A DNA stretch of 64,000 bases from Rosa chinensis (GCF_002994745.2 NC_037094.1:8478001-8542000); one strand, 5' to 3'. Shown: positions 48,801 through 63,079, counted from the stretch's first letter. Translations and numbers: made by a program. Notes: a model not told the origin generated them from the letters alone.

Positions 48801-49936
48801 TTACGCTTGCATGAAGCACCAAGAATATTGACAATAAAAGTCAATTTAGTAAAAAACTTTTGAATAGGAATAACTTCTCTCGATGCTGCTACTAAAGCCA
48901 ATTGCAATCTATGTGCTAAACAATGAACATAGTAAGCATACAGACAATCCTTCAAAATCAAAGCTTGTAGCCCATTCCACTCACCTCGCATATTACTTGC
49001 ACCATCGTATCCTTGACCTCGGATATTTTGGATATCTAAATTATGATTAGATAACACTGAATATATTCCCTTTTGCAATGTCGATGCCTTGGTGTCTGAG
49101 ACATGAACAAGCCCAAAGAAGCGCTCCCGAATAAAACCATCTTTGTCAACAAATCTCAATACTATAGCCATTTGCTCCTTCTTTGACTCATCACGAGCTT
49201 CATCAACAATTATGCAAAATTTTGAATAATTAATTTCTTCCCGAATGGCCTTTTTTATTCGTACTGAAAATGCCTGCAACATTTGTTTTTGAATCTTTGG
49301 GGATGTGTAAGAAGCATTTCTTGGAGCATTCTGCAATATAACTTCAGCAACTTTTTCATTATATGAAGCCAACAATTCTAAGAGTTTCACGAAATTACCA
49401 GGATTGATTGAATCAAGGCTTTCATCGTGACCTCTAAAAGCACAACCTTGAAATGCAAGCCATCGAACTGCTTCAATTGAAGTTTTGACTCGTAGCTAGA
49501 CGGTTGTCTGCAATTTGTTTTGAAGTATAATTGGCAACAACTTTCTGTATATGCTGAGGTTGCTTCATCAAGTCGTCACAGGCTCTTACAGCATTCTTGT
49601 GAAAAGAGTTAGAATCTTTATCCATATGACTCAGAAAAGCACAACCCTTACCGTCTCTTACTTTTTTCCAACTTTGAAATCCCTCAATAGTGAAAGCTTT
49701 GTGGCCAGGATGGCCGGTGGGCTTATTAAAAAGAAAACATGGTAGACAAAAAGCTTTATCTTCAGTCGGAGAATATTCTAACCATGAAGAAAATAACGGA
49801 TACCATGAAGATTGAAAGCTACGGTTTCGCTTTCCTTTTTGCGGATATGTTGAAAGTAAAGGCTGATATGGACCAAGTTTAATATAAGCACGTCGGACTT
49901 CATCTTGCAGATTAGGATGATATTCCCATAATTACG
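45820..49936 (-). pseudogene. hAT transposase (TTF zinc finger, DUF4371, hAT dimerisation), broken
   Basis: On the minus strand, in order: an N-terminal TTF-type zinc-finger part (about 49930-49500, with FQSSWYPLFSSWLEY and CLPCFLFN), a frameshift near 49495, a long open DUF4371-type part (49500-48389, with DEARDESKKEQMAIVLRFVD, GYDGASNMRGEWNG and HCLAHRLQLALV), an in-frame TGA near 48389, then NARYVGRGGRARHQ to KIDDVC at 48110. There a solo LTR interrupts it, and the C-terminal dimerisation motif (STATTERSFSAMHIVKTRLHNRM) follows at about 45850-45930. This is the family often annotated in plants as zinc finger MYM-type protein 1-like. Confidence 0.88.
46144..48104 (+). mobile_element. Solo LTR in the hAT transposase, 1961 bp
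   Basis: Begins TGATATGAGCATTTTAATGC and ends GAAGCGCATCA, and CATAC is duplicated at 46139-46143 and 48105-48109. It splits the hAT transposase between KIDDVC and QLA(stop)KFYPHDF, which join correctly when it is removed. There is no gene inside, and there is no second LTR, so recombination between two LTRs probably removed the body. The ends are like those of long-LTR Gypsy elements, but the superfamily is inferred. Confidence 0.85.
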
Positions 49937-50400
49937 CATGTTCGAACAATTGTGGTTTGAAGTTTACCACAAGATGAGCCTACGAGCATTTAGGATAATG
50001 ATGTTCGTTTTGAGTAAATGAAGCAACGTTACATCAAAAGCGACAACACCAAGCATAATTAGCAACAACAGACTCTCCTCAAATACCAAAGTGAACTAGG
50101 TTCGATTTGAGGATAATGCGGCAGACTTGTTTACTAAGTCATTGCCCAAATCCACGTTCGAGAAACATGTGGCAAGAATTGGCTTGTGGAAATTATCTGA
50201 ACTCCCATGATCGTAGTTATCAGGGGGAGACGCAGACATCAGGGGGAGATGTCTACATGTTCACCTCAAAACGTGAACGGTGTGTTGTGCTCTTTTTCCC
50301 TTTCGACTGAGTTTATTTTTGTCCATTGGGTTTTTGTTACTCGGCAAGGTTTTTAACGAGGCAACGAGGAAGCACCGCTTTTGGGCAACATAAGGGGGAG
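49937..50400 (+). pseudogene. Copia RNase H remnant and 3' leader
   Basis: The end of the RNase H domain is seen at about 50110-50205 (NAADLFTKSLPKSTFEKHVARIGLWKLSELP, broken), then a non-coding part with two AGGGGGAGA words and the polypurine tract just before the 3' LTR. Confidence 0.75.
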
Positions 50401-50613
50401 TGTTCAAGTAAACCCTAATTTATGTTTGACCCAAACTTTAGGTTACTGGATCTAGTGGTAATATGATTAAATTAGAAGGATCTAGATTCCTATTCAATGT
50501 ACGATTTCTTTCCTGATTGAGATTCTATACATTGTAATCCTCTATATAAAGAGACTCCTATTATCAATGAGAATACACGGCGATTTTCTCTCAATTTCAA
50601 TTTCTCTCCAACA
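50401..50613 (+). repeat. Copia 3' LTR
   Basis: Starts TGTTCAAG, ends CCAACA. Compared with the 5' LTR it lacks five bases (TTGTA-type gap near 50516) and differs at about 15 sites, mostly transitions. Confidence 0.92.
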
Positions 50614-50883
50614 CATGACTCCTTTTTCCAATTGAGTTTTCCAATTTCCAAAAAAGAAACAAAACCTCTTTCCCTTAACCTCCCCATATTTATTTAATTT
50701 CACTAATCAGTGAACAATTGAACATAACCCTTATATTACAAGGGCATCTCTCAGTATCAGAGTCAGAGAGAGAGAGAGAGAGAGACATAAAGGGCAGAGC
50801 TTTATTCCGTACTCGGTCATCTCCTACCTCAAACCCAACTGGGTCTTTCATCTTTTTCACTCAAGGGTTTCTCTCAATTGAAG
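50614..50883 (+). promoter_or_regulatory. Promoter and leader of the UBC27-like gene
   Basis: Only about 270 bases separate the Copia 3' LTR from the ATG at 50884. It includes a GA repeat at 50765-50785. No TATA box was placed. The retrotransposon has therefore replaced everything further upstream, and the LTR could influence this gene. Confidence 0.4.
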
Positions 50884-53071
<2,188 letters not shown>

Positions 53072-53815
53072 CGAAAAGGAAAAGCTTTCACAGATGACAG
53101 CAGCTAGCTACCAGCAGATTTAATTTTAATTAAGTATGTATATTACATATGCCACCCACCTTAAGAGGCTGGGAATTATACTGACATAAAGGTTTAGTTG
53201 GATACAAGGATTTCTTGGTTTAGTTCATATCATCGTTTCTTGTTTTCTCTTGTATTCCTGCAGACTTGCATTCTTTCTATCCTCATTAACCTCTCATCTT
53301 CTGAGGCAAGTGCTTCTATGACATTGATTTGCTTTTCTGCAAGCTGCTTTTGTTGCAAGGATGGTGTACTGGATCCAATTGTGTTAATTGGCAAGGAAAT
53401 GTGCTTGTTTGGTGTTGGATTTATAACCGCGAGTACTATACTCCCTAATGCTTGGTCTTATTGGTTAAAATGTGAAGCTTGTTCTCTCTGGTATCCTAGT
53501 TTGAGTCTATTTCAGTAATCTGTGTGTTAAATTATCATTTTCTAGTGAGTATCATTACTATTGTTGCTTCGAAAATAGAATACTATCTCCCATACTTACA
53601 GCAAAAATTTGGCTCTTGCCTGCCATCGCTCTCAATTAAAGAGTCGGCAAATATAAGACTGAAAATGAACATATTGATGCGATGAAGAACTTCTCATTAT
53701 TAAATGTGTAAGGGGAGAGAATACCCCGATACATATCTGTCCCTGTCTACCCAGAAAAACCTACATAGAACTAGCAGAGTAAGCGAAATGAAACACATTT
53801 TGAAGGAGGAAGCAT
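53072..53815. other. 3' region of UBC27
   Basis: Probably 3' untranslated sequence of UBC27 followed by the 3' end of the small minus-strand ORF. The 106-codon frame at 53198-53518 is Cys- and Leu-rich but has no motif and is probably chance. Confidence 0.4.
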
Positions 53816-53947
53816 TTAATAACAATGGTAAACAGCAACTCTCCTTTGAGGAGGTTGACATATCACAAAGAAAACCATTGCTAACACAATGGCCAGCACC
53901 AGCCCCAGCAACAGTGCATCGTCCGAATCCGAGCAGCACCTTCCCAT
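53816..53947 (-). CDS. Candidate small membrane protein, 43 residues
   Basis: A minus-strand frame from ATG 53947 to TAA 53816. The product starts MGRCCSDSDD and then has one hydrophobic segment of about 22 residues (LLLGLVLAIVLAMVFFVI), followed by a short basic tail, CQPPQRRVAVYHCY. An acidic head, one membrane span and a basic tail would make a small single-pass protein; MGRCC could be lipid-modified. A TATA-like CATATAAAAC on the minus strand stands at about 54290-54300, roughly 350 bases upstream. I do not recognise the family. The unusual regularity of the sequence is the reason for listing it; it could still be part of the UBC27 3' region by chance. Confidence 0.5.
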   Translation of the reverse strand: MGRCCSDSDDALLLGLVLAIVLAMVFFVICQPPQRRVAVYHCY

Positions 53948-56760
53948 TCTTCACTTCACTTCCCGAACTCTGATCTTCAAAATTCGAATATAAACTTTGC
54001 AAATAGCCAAAGAAGATCTCAACAAGAAGAAAAGAAGCGTTTCAAACTTTCAGTGACTTGAGAGTGAGCTTAAGCAATAATATGAGGGAGAAAATACGAT
54101 CTTCTATCTTTGTAATGCTTATGCAGCCAGTGAGGAGTTGACACGTTTGATTAACAATGTGGTTCCCTAACTTCGAGTGGTTTTGGTGGTCTTTGCTTCT
54201 TTGTGGCTACCACTCAACCTGAGGTTTCTGCAATGATTGTACTTGGCTCTCCTCTGCTTTTCTTTCTACTTTTATGAATTCGAGAATTGTTTTATATGAA
54301 GATAACTTTCCCATATCTTTAGGTAATGAACCAATAAATTGGAGTTGACATCTTATTTAATTTCAGTGGAGGTGTGCATTACTCAGTAGGTCAAGAGAGA
54401 AAAAAATATGAGGGTGTGTATTTGATATAGTTGTTTTATAATAAAGCATGGAAAATGGTAGAGGCATATATGAAAAATTGAAAATGAAAGCTTTTTGCCC
54501 AAAAAAACAAATACATATATATGAAAATGAAAGCTTAAAAAACTAATAATTCAATGTACTAAATGTTGTGAAGGCATAGAATTCTAGCGGTTCTTTTTAT
54601 ATTGAAGTTTGAATTTAATTTGTACCAATTGACTAATATATACACTTCCAAATACATTTAATGAACTAAATAATTGACTAATATTTACACTTCTAAAGCT
54701 TGAAAGGCTAATAATTCAACGACTAAATGTTGTGAAAGCATAGAGCTCTAGTAGTTCTTTTTATATTGAAGTTCGAGTTTGAATTGTACCGATTGTCTAA
54801 CACATACACTTCCAAATACATTTACTTTTCCGTCCGTCTTCGAAATGTTTGTATGGGAACGTTTTTCTCAATTTCTCAACATCATTGTAATGAAAACGGT
54901 ATTAAGAGAGATTATAAAATTTGAATATTTTTTTTTTTATCTCTTTGGTTAAACTATTTCATGGTTAAAATGAGAAACTTAATCTAATGAATGTGAAAAG
55001 ATATTACTAAACAACCATGTATGCTCATTCCAGAAATCGATGGGGAAGTTTACTAACAAATCTAAATTTATTTTTAATCCGCCGTTCTACCTAAGTCAAA
55101 TGATTCACAAATGACTGTATGTTATAATCAGAGACATAGAAAATGAATGCAAGTTTTTCTAGAAGGACTATATGGTATATATAGTTGTTCCTCAATCTCC
55201 TTTGCCATTTTTATGTTCCAATATTGAATGCAATGCTTTATAGTCAATGACAAGTCCAATTTCCATTCAATCACGGCACTCTGAACTTAGAATTGGATCA
55301 ATTTCAGTCGGTTCAATTCCTTATAATTCTCCCATTAAACTTCAACGTTGCATGCGTAATGAGACCACCACCTTATTATTATAAGACTAATTAAGGACTC
55401 TTCTTTGAGAAGGAAATAAGGGTTAATTACAAAACAAACCCTCACCCTGCAACTTAGAACCAAATAGATCATACATTTATAAGATAGAAGATAATCAAAA
55501 TTCTCTTATCATTTTATTAATGTTCTAATTTTACATAAGCATCAACAACAAAATTATCTTCTCTTAACACATGCATAAAACTACTAATATAGAATGATAA
55601 CTTGAAATATTATAAAACACCATGAACCTAGCATGACTTCTTATATTTAAGATTATTACCTAGTTGAAATTCCAAAGATATTAAGTACAATATACACTTT
55701 GATGTACGTAAAAGTCTACAATTCACTAATGAACAAGTACATCAGCGGCAGACTAGCTTCAGCTTCCTTAAATATTCAAAATGATTAATAATTGCAAGGA
55801 ACACATACTGTGTAGGAGATGGCGAGGATTTACAATTCTCCAGGTGAAGTTTGCTTCTTCACCCCAAATTGAATCCATTTCAACTTCAAGTTTTGCTCCC
55901 TATTCTTGTTTCTGGTAGTAAATGCAGACATCCAACTCTCATACCCTTTTTAATGTGTTTGGTAGGGTAGATGTATAATTGATTTCCATCTGACTGACTG
56001 ATTGATATATTTTTTTCACTTACTTCTGCAGAAAGTTACTAACCCTCGAAACTTTTTACTCTGAACCTAATAATTCGGCCGTCCCCATTACCCAAAAGGA
56101 GCCAATCTTGTGTATTATTATTTTAAAATTGGAGGGGATCGGATTAAAATGTCAATCATGAGATTAGAGTAGTTGATGGCTTCATGCACTAGAGATTCAA
56201 CTTTATTCTATCCAAACATCATAGTCTAACCAACCATCTAGAGATTTCAACTCAAGTTTAACTTAAAAGATAGTTTTCTCTTTACCAACCGTTTGTTGTA
56301 TCACCCAATTTTGATCATAAAAAAGTATCAAATAAATAGTTTGCATCATACATGTCAAGAGCCCATTTGATAATGTGTTTCTTGAACAACTAGAAGTTCA
56401 TTCCTCATTCGGCTTTGAAAGCCTGGAATACTATATATTCACTTATCTCCTGTAAAATCCTCTCTTGGTCACATTCTCTTGGTATTTTCATCTGATTCTA
56501 AATGTTTGTTCAGAAAAATTTACCATAATACTAGTTGAAAAAATGGTGTTTGAAAGCGTCCAACCTAAAACGAATAGGTCACTATTTGTCATAGAGAAAT
56601 CATGCACTTGTTCAAATTTTCAGGTACTTCATTTTCAATCAAGATGCATTTAGTGATGAAGTAGATTCAACACCAACAATTATTTCTCCATTCATCAAAT
56701 ACAAGTCTTGATCTTTAATCTATCCAATTGAACCCCAAAAGTCCAATGCAATCATATTAA
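53948..56760. other. Intergenic
   Basis: No further gene recognised. Contains the tandem duplication at 54533-54830. The remainder is AT-rich with only short frames (56465-56653, 62 codons, no motif). Confidence 0.4.
54533..54830. repeat. ~165-base tandem duplication
   Basis: Copies start at 54533 (GCTTAAAAAACTAATAATTC) and 54698 (GCTTGAAAGGCTAATAATTC), and both continue through CTAAATGTTGTGAA, TTCTTTTTATATTGAAGTT and ACACTTCCAAATACATTTA. Many substitutions show that it is older than the two other tandem duplications in this window. Confidence 0.8.
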
Positions 56761-57426
56761 AAATCTTTAATACAGATATTTCAATGGCTGACCTTGAAGA
56801 AGACCCAGAAACTATTGATTCACAAGGAGGAGTCAAAATCTTTAATGGTTGGAAAATTCTTACACAAATAGGAACACAGAATAAAGAAAGAAAGAAAAAA
56901 AATTTGGAACTTGTCTTAAAAAAAAAAAAAAAAAGTAGCTTTCTTGGGTTTGGTTTGACTTTGCTGGTCCCAAACCCATTTATGTCACCATCTTCTTCCT
57001 CTCTGCGACTCTTCTCCTTCTTCTTCTTCTTCTCTCTCTCTCTCCCGCCCGCGGTAAATATATATATATATATATATATCTTTAGGATCTGTAAATCTTC
57101 AATCTTGTTAGATCGTGTGTGGCATTCCCGTAATTAAGGCCAAAACCCATGACCCATTTAAGTAAGGATCACTCAGAATCTGTCTCTCACTCATGACTGA
57201 CTGAACTCCAGCTATTGATTTGATTCCCCCCCCCCCCCCCCCCCCCCACAGCTGAAGAAAACCCCAAAACCATACAACCCATCTTTTGCTCCTCTCTTCT
57301 CTCTCTCTCTCACGACACGGCGTCGTTTTCATCCATGCGGGCAGGTCCAAGATTCGAGCTTGAGCAGTTAAGCGACGCCGGATTGTCTCGAATGCGTCAT
57401 CGCCGGAGCTCCGGTCGGTGAGAGCG
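56761..57426 (+). promoter_or_regulatory. Promoter and leader of the CDK-like gene
   Basis: Rich in simple sequence: poly-A at about 56919-56934, TTC and CT runs at 57014-57044, a TA run at 57057-57079, a C run at about 57226-57247 and a TC run near 57296-57312. CT-rich leaders are common in plant genes. No single promoter element is convincing. The open frame at 56784-57137 is not supported. Confidence 0.4.
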
Positions 57427-60400
57427 ATGGGGTGCGTTTTCGGCAAGAGTTCCGCCGGCCGCGGAGGAGGAGGTCGTAGTCGGCGGCATCGCAGCCGGAG
57501 TGTCGAGGAGCCGTCCGCCGCCTCGGCCGCCGTCGCCGTCGACGGCGGAGGGGTTGTTAGGGAGAGGAAGGAAGCGGTGGAGAGGCAGAGAGTGAATCAT
57601 CACACCGGCGACTTTCCGGTGGTTGAGCGCCGGAAGCAGTTTCAGGTGAACCAGCAAGGCTGGCCGTCGTGGCTATTGGCCGTCGCCGGCGACGCGATCC
57701 AGGGATGGACGCCGCGGCGGGCCAACACTTTCGAGAAGCTTTCAAAGGTGCTCGGAGTTGCCAGAACTGGATTCAAAGATCTCAAATTTGTGTTTTTAAT
57801 CTGAAAATTTGTGCTGTGTTTTCTGTTGTGTTCAGATTGGGCAAGGGACTTATAGCAATGTATATAAAGCCAGAGACTTAATTTCTGGGAAAATTGTGGC
57901 GTTAAAGAAGGTTAGATTTGATAACTTGGAGCCGGAGAGTGTGAAATTCATGGCCAGAGAGATTAATGTGCTGCGGAAACTTGACCATCCCAATGTGGTT
58001 AAGCTTGAAGGTCTAGTCACTTCAAGAATGTCATGTAGTCTCTACTTGGTTTTCGAGTACATGGAGCATGATCTCTCCGGCCTAGCCGCCTCCACGGGGA
58101 TCAAGTTCACCGAGTCTCAGGTACATTGTGGTTTAGCTTGAATCAGGTTTATGTTGTTAATTAGATTCCATTCAAGTGTGGGTGGGGGCTGGGTCTGTTT
58201 CTGGGGCAAGTGAGTTAGATTTCAAGCTTGTATTTATGCGTTTGGATGTGTTGTCTACTTCGCTTTGTATGACCACTTTGTGGCTCTTGAACTCATGTGG
58301 CAGTTGTCCTTTTTGTTTTGCTTGCCTTTGAGCTTTTGATGAGGCTTTTCTAGGCCGGATTGGGTCCCATACCTGGTGGTTTGGAAATCCAGGTTTTTAT
58401 GATTTATATGCATAGGGAAAGTCATATGATGCCATGGCTATGTCTTTTTTAGGGTATTTAAATCCAGGAACTTTCCTTGCTCACATCACCGTATTTAAGC
58501 CTGGAGAAAAAGGTGAGATGATGCATTAGAAGCTCTGGGGAAGAAAGGAACTTGTTTGTTTTTTATTGTTTGGATGTACATGGGAAGTAAGAAAATGAAT
58601 TTAAAATTCGATTACCTGTGGTTTAAGTTAACCTGAAAAGCCACCCTGATTAACATTGCTGCAGATTCTTTGAGTCTCCTTTTTCCTTTTCTTATCTCAT
58701 TCCAATCCTTTTTCTACTTCTACTCCTTTTTCCCCATGACTCCTAATAGTCCTCTTTCGTACCAATTAAACTCTATCTAATAGTGTGTTTCAAAAATGCA
58801 GTTTTTGAAACACAAACACAGTCAGAATGTGGTGAAGAGTTGAGTAACATGCCTGCCAGGATTAGAATGTTGTCAAGTTTCAGTGTGATAAACTCCTTTG
58901 TTCATGAGGACAGATGCTTATGGGCAATTATTGTGATGGGAGAAGATATATTGAATATCTTGCTTCCATAAACATGTTAATAAAACTAAATGGCATATTT
59001 TTTATTTTAAAATCTCATCCCAGCAGGTGCATTTACTTGAAAAATGTTAAATGGACTTAAAATTGTATCTTACAGAAATGCAAGCTAGCTCCTTTGTTGG
59101 TATGCTTGTATGTGGCATCCTACACCATTTGAATCTGCTTTCTGTGGCTTTCTAATTCACATACACAGAATTATGACATTTAGAGGACTATTTGTTTCTC
59201 AAGATATTCCCTGTGGCAGGTCAAGTGCTATATGAAACAGTTGCTGTCTGGCCTTGAACATTGCCACAACCACGGAGTCTTGCACCGTGATATCAAGGGG
59301 TCTAATCTACTAATTGACAATGAAGGAGTTCTGAAAATAGCTGATTTTGGATTGGCTACATTTTTTGATCCTCAACAGAAGCAACCCTTGACTAGTCGGG
59401 TTGTTACTCTCTGGTACCGCCCCCCTGAGCTTCTTCTTGGGGCCACTTGTTACGGAGTTGGTGTTGACCTTTGGAGTGCTGGCTGCATTTTGGCAGAGTT
59501 GCTTTCGGGGAAGCCTATTATGCCAGGACGGACAGAGGTATTATGATTGTCTTGTCTTCAATCTGGCTCTTTTCTTAAGGTTATGGGTTCTGAAGATTTC
59601 TGTTCTTATTGATAAGTTGTTATGTATCTTGAAAAGTCATCTACTAATCCATACTTTATAAAAAATTTGGTGTTCGTTTTCTCCACTTCTACTTGTGACT
59701 CTTATACACAACTAGAATGCAATAATTATTCTTAGATGTTAAACATTTTTGTTTTCATACACGATCTTCAGGTTGACAAACACCTTTCAATTATTTTCCT
59801 GTTTAGGTTGAACAACTGCATAAGATATTCAAGTTATGTGGGTCCCCATCTGAGGATTACTGGAAAAAATACAAATTGCCAAATGCAACACTTTTTAAAC
59901 CACAGCAGCCATACAAACGCTGCTTGGCAGAAACGTTCAAGGACTTCCCACCTTCTTCCCTACCTTTAATTGAGTCTCTTCTCTCAATAGACTCTGAAGG
60001 ACGAGGCACTGCCACTGCTGCTTTAAATAGTGAAGTAAGCATTCTATAGTTATTTCGTATTGTTCTTCCAAGGAAACAATATTGTTATTAGTGAGGCTAT
60101 CTATGTTTTGAGAATTAAGCCAGCATCAGGATGGTTGATTAGTTCAAGAACTTCTTTGATATGTAGTGTCTGCTCCATATATCTTCTTAAGACTTATGTT
60201 TCTTTCTAAAATTTTATCTAATTGTACATTTTGTGATATCGGTACAGTTCTTTACTACTGAGCCTTTTGCTTGTGAGCCATCAAGTTTACCAAAATATCC
60301 TCCCAGCAAGGAAATGGATGTAAAGTTACGAGATGCAGAATCTAGAAGGTCTAACTTTTAATCTTCTTTATATTTACTATTTTATGGATTCGTTTTGGCA

Positions 60401-61382
60401 TATATTGACTGATAATATCTATTGTGCGCAGGCAAAGAGGTCTAAGTGGGAAGACCAATGCTGATGGTCCAAAAAAAGTCAAAGCTCGTGACCGAGCTGG
60501 TCGAGCAATTCCAGTTCCAGAAGCTAATGCAGAGAATCAAGGAAACTTAGACGTATGTGAAAACATCTCTCTCTCTCTCTCTCACATCAACAGTTTTACT
60601 GTAACAGCATTCTTAGTTGCATCAAGATCTAACCTTTATGCTTGTCAAGTTTACTATAAGTTTCTGACATCCTGATTTTGGAATCTGAATTCCCTACTTT
60701 GAATTTTATGTCTTTGAGATCCCCTTGGTTCCTGGTTAGAATGCACTAAACAATAGAATTTTGTATACTTTTATGTCATGCCATGTCAAAATAGTGTCGC
60801 TGTTAAAAAATGTGGTTGATCAGATTGTATCAGATAGTCAAATTCGTTTACATTGAGCACCATTATGACATACCATCTACAGTTTCCCTCCATATGATGT
60901 CTTTTTATATCTTGATTGAGAAAAGAGAAGCAGCCACGAGGACACTCAGTTGAATAAGAGTGGTAGTTGTGGCATCATCAAATCTCGATGTTAGACTTGG
61001 TTTTGCAGTGAACATTTTACTTAAATCTGTGCTTTCTTTGCGTCACTTCCAGAGGTGGAGAGCTATGACACAAACAAACACCAAGAGCAAGAGTGAGAAA
61101 TTCCCACCCCCACATCAGGATGGAGCTGTTGGATACCCCCAAGAAGCATCACATAAAGGCCCTCTATCATTTGTCACAAGCGATGCTTCATTCGGATCAG
61201 TGGTTTTCAACACAAAGTCTTCAGGATCTGTTAAAAGCATGGGAGCGGCTGGGGGGTCTTCAAGGCGGAGGAAAAACAACAGAGAAAACCCTACGAGGGC
61301 TCCTTCCCGGAAATTCATCCAGGCGTTCAAGCCCTCCTCGATAGGGCTATCAATGAATCTATTATTTAGCCATAGTAAATAA
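57427..61382 (+). CDS. CDK-like serine/threonine kinase, N-myristoylated type (At1g54610-like)
   Basis: Seven exons: 57427-57747, 57836-58120, 59220-59537, 59807-60034, 60248-60348, 60432-60552 and 61053-61382, with frame kept throughout, giving 567 residues, close to the 572 of Arabidopsis At1g54610. The N-terminus MGCVFGKSS is a myristoylation (Gly2) and probable palmitoylation (Cys3) signal, so membrane attachment is expected. A basic, low-complexity stretch follows, then the kinase: glycine loop GQGTYSNVYKA from residue 109, ATP lysine K131 in VALKK, ESVKFMAREI in place of the PSTAIRE helix, HRD at 224-226, DFG at 244-246, and LWYRPPELLLG in the activation segment. The C-terminal part is Ser/Lys-rich. 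This plant group resembles CDKs of the C/IBS1 type; a cyclin partner is not established. Confidence 0.93.
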
Positions 61383-63070
61383 TCAATTCCAGAGGGTTTT
61401 TGAAAGCTGAAAGTAGAGTGCATAATTTATGTCATTTTTCCCCGCCAATTAGGGTTTTTTCTCTGTCAAGCTCAGCTTGGTTTTTGAATGCATTTTTTTT
61501 TTCCCTTAGTTGTTCCATTGGTTGTAATATAACACTTTGTATAACTGTTCTGTTGTAAAATCCACAGTACAATAGAACCTCCCAGGACGCTTGGTGAAGT
61601 GGAGTTCCACTTATCTTGTACAGTAATTTGAAGAAAAAGCGTCCTTATGACACTGCCCCATTCAAATGGGTGTTCCTCAAGCAAATATTTATACTTTTTC
61701 TTCGAGTAAATATTAGGATTGAGATATTTGAATTTGCCCTTTTTGAGTGTGGATAAGCTCTCAATTTCAACGATATTTGAGTGTGAATCTCGGCGTTCTC
61801 GTTTAGCCAAGAGTTCGATTCCCGTCTGTTTTAGTACATAAACTTTGGGATTAGGAAGAAGTGTCTTGGTTTAGCTTTGGTTTTGTGATTGTGACATGAT
61901 AACTAATTATGTTGTACTGAGGAAAGCTCGCATCCATTTTTTTTATTTTTTTGAAAGGGGTGGGAATGAGCCTCCCAGCTTGGCCGGGCTTGCATCCATT
62001 GAAAATCAAAGATTATGTGCTTAGGGCTGTTTAACTGTCCAATTATTAAGATTTGGACATTTTCAAAGCCATAAAACTCTTTGATGTACTAGTTTGAACA
62101 TATATTCCTTCACCAGGACATTCTTTTGCCAAAGTCGATCAATATCGGGAAAAATGATTTGCTAAACTTAAATGGCAGCAGGAAATTTTCTGTTGAAAAA
62201 ATAAAAAAAACTTAAATGGCAGCATATAGTTCCAAGTTTGACCTCAAAAAGGTGATGGATATCAAGATAAAAAGCATGGATTGATGCATGTGTTTACCCC
62301 AAGTCAAGAACTGAAAGATGATGAGGATCATTTTCCAAGATTAGAATAAGAAGCACGTCGTCCTTTTCAGTATTTGTATGGAACTGCATGCATGTTTCTC
62401 ACAGGTAAGTTTAACTTTCAGTTCATGCATAGTTTGGTCAGGATTAGTTTTAAAGGTTAAAGAGTTAACAGTTGCATATATGATATATATGTATGGGTAA
62501 GGTCTAAGGAGGGGATGGAGTACTCGATGATGAACAGAGTCAACAGACAAGGTCGCAAAATAGGGCATCATGGTGTTGGTGGAGAAGGAGGTCATCATTT
62601 GCTATCAGAATCGATACTAGCGGCACATCGCATATTTGAGTCACCATCACCGGCCACCTCCGACGGGGCTATCCACTTCGCATTATTGAATTAGTTTCAA
62701 GGACCAAAATATCGAGTTTTGAGGAAATTTTGATGGTCCCGGAAAAAAAAATTTCGACAGAAATATTGAGGATATATCGATTTCGATAAATAATCAAGAA
62801 AGATTATGGAAATTTAAAGAAAAACATGGAAATTTGAAGTAAAACTTTTAGATATGTTTATTTAATCAATTGTCTACTATATATGAAAAGAAAACCTTAA
62901 TAAACATTGTTATATAGTAATTTGTAATAATTTAATATGAAACGGTAAATGCTGAATCACCTACAACTCTGAAAATTTTAGAAATAAACATTTTTTTTTT
63001 TGATGGCCGGAAACCCAATGGGAGGCTAGACCATTACATATTATATATATTCTTTGTACATATCATACAT
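61383..63070. other. 3' region of the kinase gene and intergenic
   Basis: The first few hundred bases are probably 3' untranslated. After that it is AT-rich with no gene recognised. Short frames (61472-61810 and 62341-62598, minus) show no motif. A GTTCGATTCCC word at 61813-61823 resembles a polymerase III B box but has no A box at the right distance. Confidence 0.4.
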
Positions 63071-63079
63071 TACACATTT

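Larger units (their letters stand above)
45543..49936 (-). mobile_element. hAT-superfamily element, 5' end lost, carrying a solo LTR
   Basis: The 3' terminus of the element is CAGGGGCGGAACCAAGATTT, read at 45543 on the plus strand, a typical plant hAT end. The transposase remnant runs on the minus strand from 49936 to about 45820. The opposite terminus is not seen: the transposase reading stops at about 49936 and Copia RNase H sequence begins at once, so the element's other end and most of the Copia reverse transcriptase were lost together. The solo LTR at 46144-48104 was inserted later. Confidence 0.75.
37312..50613 (+). mobile_element. Ty1/Copia retrotransposon with nested insertions
   Basis: A Copia element on the plus strand bounded by LTRs at 37312-37529 and 50401-50613 and by the 5-base duplication CATGA (37307-37311, 50614-50618). 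A primer-binding-like site follows the left LTR (GTTATCAGCACGA) and a polypurine tract (AACATAAGGGGGAG) precedes the right one. The internal order is gag, protease remnant, pre-integrase and integrase remnants, the start of reverse transcriptase and the end of RNase H, which is the Copia order (integrase before reverse transcriptase). The bulk of reverse transcriptase is missing. About 3.4 kb and 4.4 kb of its 13.3 kb are later insertions. The LTRs differ at about 15 positions and by one 5-base gap, so the insertion is not recent. Confidence 0.92.

Noticed and set aside
56784..57137. 117-codon frame starting MADLEEDPE
   Set aside because: Runs through poly-A, TTC and TA microsatellites in the kinase leader; looks like chance.
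61740..61830. Possible tRNA-derived SINE (B-box-like GTTCGATTCCC)
   Set aside because: No A box at the expected distance and no A-rich tail.
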